This document shows positions 25,454-37,732 of a DNA stretch of 64,000 bases, one piece after another. The position numbers and the translations under genes are program-made. Where the stretch lies: contig NC_031770.1 of assembly GCF_001522545.3 (NCBI RefSeq), forward strand, positions 94,860,075 to 94,924,074, written 5' to 3'. The notes beneath the pieces are model-generated. The model saw only the letters and a list, made by a program, of their open reading frames with translations, was not told the origin of the DNA and did not search any database. Position 1 is the stretch's first letter; each line of letters opens with the position of its first letter. This DNA is from Parus major (lineage: Eukaryota > Chordata > Aves > Passeriformes > Paridae).

Positions 25454-28400
25454 TGTGTGTAAAATCAACAACCTAAACCACTACATCATGCACATGACTA
25501 TTTCCTTCTACTGTTTAATACAGGGAAACTGAAAGTTCTGTGCAGATGATATCCAAGGTACAAGGGAAGAAACAGAAGTGAATTCAAACAGCCCAGCAAT
25601 AAGAAGTATAAAGACAAATCCCTTCCACTAAGTTTACTACAGCTGTCCTTGCTGATCCATAGATATGTATTGGCTCAGCTAACATCAGGCATTTTGTGTA
25701 ACAAATGGCAAAGAAAACAACATGTATGGTATAGATTGCAGAGGCAGAGATAGCTGCTTAGCTCACCTCTTAGCATGGTCACTCAGATCAGTGAAATGAT
25801 TTCCTCCTGAGCTCCAGCCTGCCTAAACAATCAAAGAGCCCTGCAAAGCCCTGGAAGATTTTTCAGTGGTGACTGTATGACTGCCTCATAAATTGGACTG
25901 TTTAACAGGAACAGCAAAATTTCACACAGCAATAGTGCTGTGGCTGTGCTCAAGTCAAAGCAATAGTGTGCTTCATAATCCAACAGAAGTGAAAAATAGC
26001 CATGGTATGTCCCAGTATCAAGTGCATACTGGGACTGTGAAACCACAAAGGTGAGCTGATTCAGCACTAGACCTTTGTCTATGAGGTTAGGGATGCAATG
26101 ACTACAGGCTCCTGGCAGAATTCCACAGTAATTCACTACAGCTGAATGTATTTAAGGTTAGAATACAGGAGAATTTCCATGCAGTTACAAAAAGAGCTCA
26201 TTGTGTCAGTGCTATACTGAATACAGGGGAATTATCACCAAGTAAATATTGCTTTAATGAAATGCTTACAATTAAAATCAATGTGTTATGCAGGAGAGAT
26301 GTTATTGGACTAACATATAAGATTACCTTTCCCTGGGTGACTGACGCCCTATTGGATAATATAAAATGGAATTTAATAATGGTTGATTTCACATTAAATG
26401 AATTGTGCATGAAACAACAATGGGTGATGTGTCAATGCCTAGCTACATATATGAAATGCAGAATATCCAAATTTGAGTATCAGGGAAAGTTTTTGTTTTC
26501 CTTGTTCTATAAACACTGCTAGAAAATAGATATTTGACCCATCTAAAATTGTACTATTCTTTAGCTAACATCAGATGCTTCAGAGAAAGAAACTGCTTTG
26601 CCCCACACACTCCTTCCAGCCATGCAAACATTTCTACACCTCATAAGGATAACTATACTGGGTCCTGCTTTGTACCTCCTAACTCCTACAATTTCCAGCT
26701 TTGGCTGTGTACCTATTAATGAAAAAAATATCCATACAACAATATCTAAAATATCTTTTCAAAGTACATGTAACAATAAAACAAGGGAGTCAAGCATCAC
26801 TTCTCTTCACATCTTTTTCTCCCATTCGGTAACTCATTCTGCAATTTCTGTATCACAGTAAAATAAAAATAAAATAGATTTATTGCACAGTTAAATTAAG
26901 CCATTTCAAAGAATAATTAAATGTAACAAATACACTAAAGCAATACCTGTATCAGCTCCTTGTATACTGCAATGAGTTGCAAGCATATGATATCAGTGAC
27001 ATTTTACGTTCTAATAAGCTTCTCTGGCAAACATGGCATGTCTGGGCTCTTTAACAGGCCGATCTTTTATTGGCTTAGAAAGAAGGAAGGTGTCAATCCA
27101 GACACAGACTTTCTTTCTTTCAAAGCATTGGTCAGCAGATGGTAGAAAAAGCAATTCAGATCCTCAAAAGGACCTGATGTTCTTGTTTTCTCTCTATTTT
27201 AGGATGCAAGTCCTGTTATCACTGAACAGAATGACACTTGCAGCAGGTACAGCTGACACATGGAAATATGTTGGATCAGTCTCACTAATAGGATCTATGC
27301 ATTTGCTAGAAAAATCAAACAAATATGGACCATTTGGACAGGCAGGTTCAGAACCTTACTCACAGTCAATTTTCTGTGTGAACATTTGCAAAGAAAGATA
27401 CCAGATGGCTTAGGCGTGTATTACACTGACATGTACATGAATGTGCATGGGTATATATGAAATAGGAAGAGCTGTGACCAAATTAGGGCACTAAATTACA
27501 TATGTGTAGGACAGGGCAGTGACAAAGGAAAGAAACCCTGAAAGATAGGGAGAAAGAATGGCAATGCTGAATAAAATATGCATTATACATAAGCTTTTCT
27601 TTAAGGCAGCTAGGCTCCCCACATACATATGCTGAGTTGGGGATTTACATGAGAAGTTCACTTTAACACAGTGAAAATTCTATGTTAAAATGCTCCATAT
27701 ACTGATTGGAAGACTGTCTTCATCGATCACAGGTGCTGATATTAAAATTTCTTGTGGGAGTTTCATAACTGATGAATTGCTTCACTGGGATTCACTTTGC
27801 CTGCCCAGCCAAAGCAAAAGTGCTATAGCAGCAGTCACCAGCACAGAAGGCTGGTTAGAAAGAAAAGTGACAGCGTCAGAATTGAGAAATGAGCAGCACC
27901 CATGCATGCATGTATTGGTAGGAAAACAGTAGAAAGAGAAGGAAAGAGCACTTCCTGATAGAACAAAATGTAAGTCATCTTAAAATATGCATTTAAATCG
28001 ACAGACAGATCCCAGCCTTCCTCCTGCAAGAACCCTGAGGTCTCTGTATCCACCAAAGTCTTAATGGAATTCTTAAAATGAAGATTTTTTTTTTCTTTAA
28101 GAATGGAAATAAGGTATATTTTGAAATAACACTTTATTGAGAAAGCTCACAGTAAAAGAGCACACCTACTTGGTATTAAGAATCTCCTACATAAGTGTAC
28201 TGGGTCCACATAGGACAGAATTAACTTTCTATCAGAGTAGCTCATATGGGGTTTAGATTTTTGACCAAAATGATACTGGTAATAGACAAATGTTCCAGCT
28301 TTTGCTGAGCAGTGTCTGTGCAGCATCAAGGCTTCCTTGATTTCTCAATCTGCCCAGCAGTAGATAGGGTAAGGTGCAATAGGTTAGGGGGCAGATGACC

Positions 28401-28773
28401 CAAACTAATCAAAGACATGTTCCAAAACATGTCACATCATGTTCAGCAACAGCAGGCAAAAAGAGATGGTTTAGGAAGTTACACATCTTTTGTTTGGGAA
28501 CTGGGTGGGAATCAGGCTACCTGGGGGAAGCAGTGACTGACTGATTGTCTTTGCATTACTTTTATTTCCCTTTTCTCTTTCACTTCTCCTTTACTTTTAA
28601 AACAATTCTTATTTTTTTCTTGATACCAAGTTTTCTTGCTTTTAGTCTTCCTTCCCACCTTCCCCATCCAACTGGAGGTAGCAGGGGGAAACTGAGTAAG
28701 CATTTGGTGCGGTGCTTAGCTGTCCACTGGCACTGACCCACAATAATTAAGAAAATGGCCAACCATCTTTAAG

Positions 28774-28827
28774 GTTTTTTTTTATTTTCTGGGGTTTTTT
28801 TTGGTTTCTTTTTTTTTTTTCTTATAG
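28774..28827. repeat. T-rich low-complexity tract
   Basis: Runs of T broken by GG, ATTTTC and GGGG. It is simple sequence with no visible function. Confidence 0.85.
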
Positions 28828-31800
28828 TTTAACTTAATAGCTTCAAAGAAGATTAATTTAAATTATTTATCAACCCACCACATAATGTGGAACCAGAATA
28901 TCTAAGAAAATGGTTGTTAAGCCTTACATCTGCCTAGCTCATTTCCCAGATTCTACAGATGTTATCTAAACAGAGTTGGTAGCACTTTCACTGTTATCTA
29001 CTGGGAGGTATTTGAAGTAAAATTCTGGAATTTTTATACTTCACATTCTGTTCCCATTTCATTAGCTTCAGGTTATATTTCTCTATTACCTTTGTATAGG
29101 AACTGATTTGTTTGCCTCTGGAGCCCCTTGATGTGCTGTTCCTGAAGCAGTCTGTCTCACTGCAGCCTCTCTCCCCCTTGCCTGCAGGCAGGTTCACTGC
29201 TCTTGAGACACGACCTGTTAGCTCAGTTCGGCTACTCACTGGGAACTCTCTGCTACTATCAAGCTCCAACCACGCTTATTATGACTGCAACTACTTCAAA
29301 GAGGTCCTGACTCCTTTCTAACCAGTCTGAGTGAAATTCGACTCTGATGCAGTTTTCTAGAGTCATTCTGTATTACAGCAGGAACTAAGTTGATTCAGCC
29401 TAACTTTTCACACCTATTACATTTCTGGCACCTTGATGAACCAAGTGAGCATGTGTGTAATTTTGGCCAACCAGGCTACACAAGATCTGAGTCTTGCACG
29501 GCTTTAACCAAGTGTGTCTCTTTCCTTCCTGACTAAGGAGTTTTCATGAACAATTTTTATGACCAACTTCTTCTAAGTTGAAGGCTTTTATTCTACTGCT
29601 TAATTGATGAGAAGTCTCAGGAATTATTGCTGTGGAGGGCAGTAAAAGTGAGACTTCATGGGACTTATTTCCTTATGAAACCAAAATATTGAAAAATTAA
29701 GTACTGGAAATAAGGAGTTAAACAGAGACAGGAAACAGGGCAAGTTTAAAATTGCATCCTACTTTAAACTGCATGACATGCCAGCAACTGAAGACATATA
29801 ACCTTTAATTTCTGGTTTTTTCTCTTCCTCTTTTTTAATGATCTCATTTTATAGGATTTGAATTAAATCAAAGCAAAAATGTTTTCATATAAAAGTCTCA
29901 GCAAAGGTTCAAACTTAAGATCTAGGTTTTTATATTGCTTCTAATAACTTTTTGATCCAAACTCAAACTCTCTGAATACAATAATCTCCACTCTATGAAT
30001 TATGAGAAGGAAACTTCTGAACTGATTGCAACTCTGTAATTCTTGTTTATTATTCATTAAGATAATGTGTTATAGTATCTGGCCATATGATTCCAGAGAC
30101 ATAATGAAAGTAAATGGAGTATTTTTTTCCCAAAATATAATAAGGAACCAATTATCACAATTACCAATCATCACAAAATCATACAACCTCACTGGAAAGA
30201 CACACTAGTTTGAGTGTGCTCTGGGTTATCATGGGAAAGGGTCAATGAAGAACAAAGTACTCAGAACTGGCAAAGTACTTCTGCTGAAAAATGCAGAGCA
30301 GTGCAACACAGTGAACAGAACATAGGGATTCAGGCAGTGAAAGTTCTGGTCTTATTTTTGAAGATGAGTTTTTGGGTTGCTATTGACAAATGACATGATC
30401 TTTATATGCCTCAGTTTCCCCATAAGTTAGACATCTAACATACAGCTTTTAGTATAAAACACATTAATACACCTCATTGCTGAAAAGATTCGTAAAACAT
30501 ACCTTCTCATGACATATCTCGAGCTATCAGACAAGCTTTATAACAAGATTTTTCACAGGTCATCAAAGTATGGAAAGATAAAATTTTGTTGTACTATGCT
30601 GATGTTAAAAAGCTTGTATCTTGCCTACTACCCATTCAAGCACTATTTCACATGTGAAAAGGAAATCCTGTAGGACACTTTCTGAGATACTTTTTGAAGA
30701 TCTCTTTGTTTTTCTTTTTGTCATTTTCTAAATGACAACAGGCATTTAGTTTTGAGTGAATCTACATGACCCTTCACATTTTTTAAATAATTTAAAATGT
30801 TTACCAAGCTCATTTTCAGGTGTCTTACTCTCTGGAAATAGTTTCTACTCAGTACTGCCATAGTAAATCATATAAGAGCAAATTATTTTTATTGTAAGCA
30901 CCCAAACCAGCTGGGGTACATAATGTACCTGATCGATCTGTGCCCAGCTGGAAATTGGGAGTGCCCAGGCTCTAGCAGAAAGTTTTCTGCTGATGCTCAT
31001 AGTTTAGTACCCATGAAATGTAAAAGTAACTTGACAGACAAATCTTCCAAGGTCCAGCTGCTGAACTTGGTATGTAAAGTCCTAATACATACCCTTCCTT
31101 GCAGAGGCCATCTTTACCATTTACTATAAACTGTCTTAAATAGACTCTAAAAACCTGCCATAACAACTGCTGGCCTTTATCATATATGCTCGAGATGACA
31201 ACTTCCTGGGTAGAATACCAAAAGGCAACAAGCTGTTGAAGGTCTATATAGAGAGAGTAAGGTCATTTACTGCAACAGTGGCATGGATTTGTAAAGGGGC
31301 CACGGTGGCTATGGGACAGTAATGACATTTTAAAAGTACAAGAGCTGCATTTATGTGCCCTAAACACAGTAATTATGTACTCTTGTAAGCGTACTGATGT
31401 AACAGTGCTGAATACTTGTCATTGCCCCTTGAATTCACCTGGACTGTATCTTCCAATTGAAACAATGCTACTCATTCAATGATCTAGAAACTCTGCTGAC
31501 AAAGTCTGTGCAGAGATGAAGAATTAAATAGTGCTCACTTTATTCAGCCGGCTAAAGATTTGACAAGCAGGAGATGCAATTAAGAAAACATACCCAATTT
31601 GACCAGTGGACCCCTTAGTATCAGCACAGATAATGTAGCTTGTTAAATAGTCTGATTAGTCCCAGACTTAAAATTTGTGTCAGTAAGAGTAATCCTGTAT
31701 ATAAGCAAGCCACATTTTAACAAATCAAATAACACTGCAACTGAAGGCAGTATCTTTATTTTTTTCAATATGGAAAAATGGGGTCAGATGAGGAAAATTC

Positions 31801-32054
31801 AGTTGCCATCTCCCCACAGAATGTCTGACTTGCCAAAGAGACATTTTAAGAAATTTGGTCTCAATTAAGATTATGAGTTTTCAAATGCATTGCCCGTCCT
31901 CTTGTATTTGTCATCTGAGACAGGTAGAAAAGACCACCAACAAGTATTTTAGGTTTTCATCACATTAGACTTACCTTGTTTGAAAAACCTAACTAAAAAA
32001 TACTTTAATTTAAAAAAGCAAAGAGATAGAATCAGTAGAATCATAGATAGATCA

Positions 32055-32290
32055 GCCTGGGCAGCTGATCCCAGTTGATCGAATTGATCCCAACTGATCC
32101 CATGCCATATGGCATCACTCTCAGCAATAAAAGCTAGGTGAAAGATGGAAAAAGGGGGAACATTCTGAGATATAGTTTTGTCTTTCCAAGTATCTGTTAT
32201 GCTTGATGGAGTCCTTCTTTCCTGGAGATGGCTGAACACCTGCATGTCCATGGGAAGTGATGAATGGATATCTTGTTTTGCTTAGCTTTC
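32055..32290 (+). mobile_element. ERV-L-type LTR fragment (avian), plus orientation
   Basis: The segment aligns in order with the middle of a common avian ERV-L long terminal repeat, the family also seen on the minus strand at 59887. Shared blocks are the GGGCAGCTGATCCC U3 motif, CCATATGGCATCACTCTCAG, the position of the TATA box, and the R-region block TTTCCTGGAGATGGCTGAAC through CTTGTTTTGCTT. The first part of U3 and everything after R are missing. The TATA position reads CAATAAAAGC. A 19-bp unit with GATC repeats is duplicated at 32065-32102. No retroviral coding sequence is attached. Confidence 0.8.
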
Positions 32291-35200
32291 AAGATTTCAA
32301 GCTTGCATCCATTTTCACTATAATAAAAGCCAAACATTTTCATTCTTTCACAAACAGAATATGCCTTACTGGAAGTAAACACTACTACTCATGTTTGAGA
32401 TAGCCTGACAGTATGATCATGGCCCAGTGAATGTTATGCTAAGTGACCTGTGTCACAGCTGTACTGCTGCTCTCCCATCAGCCCCAGTGTGGAAAGAGGT
32501 CAGATAAAACAGGCCAAGGGAACAATTGCATCATTTTCATCCAGACTACTTAGCCTTAATGAAAAGGCAAACAGTAGTTCTTGATGCCAAGTTCATCTGT
32601 CTTGCTGAGGTGTATAATTACAGTCTGGAGTTTCTGACTACGAACCAAGGACAGCAGCTGTTCCCTCCATGCTCTTTGTAAGCACCCAGCAGAGCTGTAA
32701 AGTGTCCAATCCAAAGCACAGCTGGGAGCATGCTTTCTCCACCCTATCCCACCAAGGAAGGGTTGGCATGGGTCTTATTATTGACAGGTCTAGATTAAGG
32801 ATAAAATCACATAATTAGTATAAGCACTGATTATTGGATACTCTGAACAGAAAGATGCAAAATAGGAGGCTCCCTATGCCATGTGACACAGATAGTGTCC
32901 AGTAAGTTTTTGAAGTGTCCCAAATAGGAATGGATCCCATTAAGACACACATTCACTATAAGTGTTTCATCATCTCAGAAGCAATCAAGTCTTTCCAGCG
33001 GTTTTAGTAAAAAAGCATTCACAGTACAACTAATGCCTATCTTCCAGGAACACTTAAGTACAAAACAACAGAGCAGCTAGCAAAACAAGATTTACACTTG
33101 AGCTGTTGTCCTCAAGAAAAAGAAACTACTTATCTGCTTCCAAACTTCTGGAAAAAAATCTAGATCAAGAGGAAATGGTAAGATTCTTATTTCTTAGAAT
33201 TTGCAGTACATTTTGCAAACAACATTTCAGACATACTCTATGCAAATTTAATGATCTATTTTGATAAAGTGCATCTAGGTCATCAGCATATGTATTTTTG
33301 CTACTAATACTGACTACAAATACAATCTTTGCTACTGTCTGGATACTTCAAAAAAATGTTTTTGCTCAGATTAACCGCACAGTGGAATTTTTTAGTCTTT
33401 CGTGAGTTTCATCAGTTAGACATGTTAAATAGATTCAATCTTACTATATTCAATTATATTTTTCCTGTATATGGTTGCATTGAAAGTACTATCTCCTCTG
33501 TGAGGTAAAGGAAATTTCATGTGCATGAGAAAATAATGATGATAATATTATATGCTTCAGTTCTCAGATTCTTCCTTGTGTCAGCAGTGAAAATCTCATT
33601 TGCATTTGTTACTTTTTAGGTGCATATAAGTTATATATAAACATCTATCACTGCATACATTAATATCCATTTAATTATTAATTTTTCATTCATTATATAT
33701 CTTAACACAGTCTGAGAAGCTAATATATATATATCTGAATAGATTCTTCCAACTGTGTATTTTTGTATACACAGCTGAAATACAAAAATGACCTCTGTAA
33801 CCAGATAGCACGAAGCACACCAATTTATACAGTCACTGTTGAAAAAGAAAAGCCACATTAAAATAAAAGGGCCTACTAATTCCAGAATTTGCTTCCTAAA
33901 GTTGACAGAAGGAGACTATGACCCTTGGGTAATGTCAAATATAGGTTGGGAATTGATAATCTACAATTATTTTAAAATACAAAGAAATTTCTTTTCTCTT
34001 TCTGTTGGCCTTGATTGTAGTGACTGTAAATATTACTCTTAACTATATAACAGATAATAAACTGATATATTTCAATACCATGTGCTTAATTTCTTTATTA
34101 AGGCAAGTCCTCTTTACTGTATTGCCATAGGTGCAATTATGGATCTATACCCATAGAGGAACGATTGTGTGATTGTCTTCATTAAGAACAACTGGGTTTT
34201 TTTTCTGGAATCATTATAACTCTGTACACAAGGCTCTCACTTCTTACAATTCTGTTTCACAGAGACAGGTGGTTAACTCTTTCTTTCTTTCTGGTTTGAA
34301 TTAAACCTGTTTCATTAAAGTTTACAGTTGCTACTTTTTCTGTCTGCATTCATGTAGCTATAGCTTTTGGTTTTGACAAAGATTCTACTGTGATACTTTC
34401 AGATATATCAGAATGCATTCTTCCCTAATTCTTTCTTTAATTCCCTAGTATAGAGAGGTGTTTTTGCATGTGCTCTTCAACCATCACTTTTCCCTCAAAG
34501 CTAGACTAAGTTGAAGCCTTATCAAAATGACAAGGTAAAAGCAGTTATACTTTAATTCAGACAAAACAATATTTATATAAGTTTTTTAATTTCTGAAAAA
34601 CCTCTAGTGCTTATTTAGACCTTCTTTAATCAACATCTTCTGAACTGCACTTTGAGACCTTGAATTTGTCCTTGTTTAGCTGAATCTGTTCAGAAAGAAC
34701 TACGAGACTACTTCTATATTTTCTTTTATCTGTCTGAATTCAGATTTTAGGAAACTTTTTTCTCTTTTCCCTGCATATCAGTGATATAAATAGCATTCCA
34801 TAGCATCACCTTAACCACTCCAGGAGTTTAATCAGGATATCAATATAAATCAGGAGTGCCACTTTAATCAGTATTTCAGAGTAGGACACAGAAGAACCTC
34901 AAAAGTAAAACACCATGATCTTCATAACATTTACATGTTCTGGAAATCAACATTACTTGCATTTGTTTTGGGATTAGTGAGCCAAAACCCATCCATATTA
35001 TTCTGTTATCTAGATCACCAGCTCTGAGGAACCATAGAATTATCAAAACTTCAAGGCACAATGGAAGATATTGTCCAGACAAGGATATTGTTCCCTGAAG
35101 CAAAATGTATTATGAAAATCCCTGAACACTTGACTTCTCTGGGAGACACTGCTGGTACACATGGACACAACACAGTCCTGTAGATCCTCCAAAAAATACC

Positions 35201-36580
35201 TCAAGGTATAAATATTCTCTTTAAGTAGAAAGTAATACTGTACTATAATGTATTGTAATATAATACTGTAATGTAATTCCATCACTGATAATTCATTTGA
35301 CAAAAATTTCATTTACATACTTGCTTTGAGGAAAGTGATTCTGATACAGAGGTAATTTCAGAAAGATGCTGCTCTTACTTTCCCATCAGCTTTACTCATC
35401 AGCAACTTTCTACTCAGTTTGAGTCATTCTGACCACTGTTATCAAGATCAAGACAGGCACATGATATTATTATCAGGTTTTGGTAAACTCTGTGAGACAA
35501 GATAAACCTCATAATAACCTGCCTGCCTATTCCGTATACTGAAATCGAGCTGTGACATTCTACACATTTGTACTTGAACAGAGGTCTAAAGCTCATGCCG
35601 AGAAAGCCTGGTAAGAGAAGAGGCAGATGGCTCAGCAGTTCTTGACTATGGACCTTGTTTTAGCCATACAACAAGTGGCCTTTGAAAGTTGGAAAAAATA
35701 TATTATATTTTAAATAGATAGTAAAAGAGAAGTTTAAACAGCCTGCAGTAAATGGACTGTTTCCAGGCCCTAGTGTTCTGATAGCAGGCAGTTTAAGCTG
35801 TGCATGAGTTGGCCACTTGATTGAGACCCTTTCAAGAAAATAAATTGTTGGGACTGTTTTTAACCCTCTTTTGTCATTCAGAAGTTGAAGCCAAATTCAG
35901 CATTTTCTTATATTCCGTGGTTTTACATCACTCCTGTGCATTTCCACAGTATGAAATGGTGATGCCATTCAGAGCCAATGCTCTGTTTTGAACAGAGGTT
36001 TAGCAGTGCCCAGGACAGCTCTTACTACTTAATTCACCATTAATTTCTACCATAGGGTGCAGGTGGGGTTGTTCCTATTTCCCAGCTGCTCAACTGAAAT
36101 AAGCAAGTCTTTCTGTTCTTTTTCATTTCTCTTGTTATGAAACTTGAAATAATGCATTGAATGGTTTAGATTTAATCCTTGTCCACAACTCTTGACACAG
36201 ACTTAATGGTCGTAGAAATAAATTTGGAATACGACCTATGGTGACTGTGGTGTCAACCAGTTCTAGCAGAACAGTAGAGCTAATAATGTTAGGAAAAGCT
36301 GAACTTCACACTGAATGCCTTAGTTAAGAATATAGAGAAAATTAATCTCTGGTAGACACACCAAGGATAAATTTTGGCATTTCTGTCAGTATTAGTAAGC
36401 TTTTTGGTTCATAAGTACACAAAGATGTCACATATAATGCCTTCAAGAAGCAGTGGAGTTAAAAGTAAGGTTGAATGCAGGAATTTAGCTACAGAATGCT
36501 TCTGGTCCACGCTCTCTCTAGCTTTTTAAAAAACTGAACTACTAGAGATGCCTACTGAGCACAGAAGTTTTGCTAGTTTG

Positions 36581-36613
<33 letters not shown>

Positions 36614-37289
36614 CAAAACTTAAAATTTTACATTATACTTAAAATGTTTATGTTTATACTTAAAAACATATCAGAACAGTAATTTTTACTGTATGAAATC
36701 CTCTTTTCAACTTCCTACCTACCTTCACTTTTCAATGTGTCCCAGATTTTCTCTCCCACCTTTCACGAGGTGATTTTCGTATGCATTGCCAGAGCTCATG
36801 ATTTCACTCATTTGTTCCAAGGTTCCTGAGCTGCTGCTACCAGCAGGGAAGGAAATCATAATTTCTGGTTTTCTACTTTCCACAGTCCCTTGCTTTATCC
36901 CTACAGGACATCTCCCTTCCCAGTATTCTTTACACTGCACAGCACTTGTTAACATGCTTTTCACCCTCTCTTTTTGCACTAGGTATTTCAATGTTGTCTC
37001 CCAATAAGCTTTTAACTCCTTTTCCCTTCTTAGCACATCTTTGCTTCCTTTAAAGAACACTTTTTGTTCTCAGTCTCCCCATTCCTCTTGCCTTTACCTG
37101 ATTAACCACTCATTATTATTTAGTAGACTACTGTTGGAATTCCCCTTTGAGCATACGAGCTGCCTCATTCTCTGTGGAGGTCCAAAGCCAGTGACTAAGA
37201 TCCTCATGCCTTGACCCTGGAAAGGAGGAAGTAACACCTCCAGAGGCTGAGGTGAGAAAAGCCTTTCTCCCACAGGCATTTGCAGTTAA
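32291..37289. other. Non-coding DNA, presumed MYT1L 5' intron
   Basis: No gene is recognised. It holds a short AT run (33721-33734), an (AAAAC)n microsatellite (36585-36619) and an unexplained 111-codon minus-strand ORF (36725-37060). Confidence 0.5.
36585..36619. repeat. (AAAAC)n microsatellite
   Basis: Seven consecutive AAAAC-type units. It is a simple tandem repeat; pentamers of this kind often arise from A-rich tails, but no LINE or SINE body is visible beside it. Confidence 0.95.
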
Positions 37290-37732
37290 ATGTTAATCCT
37301 TTTGGGTTCTGTTCTATTTTGTTTGCCAAGTTTATGCCACCCTGTTCAGCCCCTGTTTACCATTAATGTATTCCCTCCAGAATGTTCTCCCTTCCATGGG
37401 TCCCCATTGGCCCTATTTTGGTGCATTGCTCTGCCCTGTCAATCCCCATTGTTTCCCCCTCTCCCTAACCCTTCCTATGCACCACTTTTACCTGTTCCCA
37501 CTGGATCCTAGCCCTCTGAAGCACCCCCTGAAACGATTATATATCTCATATATAATCCTGGACTCACAGCCTATCCTTGTTCTTGTCCTTGGAACCCCTT
37601 TGAGGCAATAATGCTTTTGGATACCCAAACAAGAACCCATCCCAATCACACCCCTCCTCGTCAGCTTTCTAGTGGCATCGTGCCCCAGACCTGAAAGCAC
37701 AGGCAGCCTTGGGGAACCTGGTCATTGCTACA
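37290..37732 (+). mobile_element. Possible ERV LTR (solo), boundaries uncertain
   Basis: The stretch has the composition and order of an avian ERV LTR. A C/T-rich U3 carries a CCCCATTGGCCC CCAAT-like box, followed by a TATA-like ATTATATATCTCATATATAA, a CAATAA signal, and a U5-like GGCATCGTGCCCCAGACCTG segment ending near GCTACA. Its U3 resembles the LTR at 53892 in style, not base by base. I found no target duplication, and the start at TGTTAATCC is a guess. It could instead be unrelated C/T-rich DNA. Confidence 0.4.

Larger units (their letters stand above)
23471..32054. other. Non-coding DNA, presumed MYT1L 5' intron
   Basis: No gene or interspersed repeat is recognised in this 8.6-kb stretch. 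It contains a perfect hairpin (25424-25453), a T-rich tract (28774-28827), a GC-richer patch (29100-29330) of unknown origin, and two stretches that look evolutionarily constrained to my eye (26220-26470 and 31250-31580). Confidence 0.5.

Noticed and set aside
32027..32050. Possible minus-strand CR1 tail (AGAATCAG...AGAATCATAG)
   Set aside because: Only two short octamer-like words match and no CR1 body follows, so it cannot be told from chance.
37290..37611. Pro-rich plus-strand ORFs at 37290-37611
   Set aside because: They come from C/T-rich LTR-like sequence and overlap in two frames; no domain.
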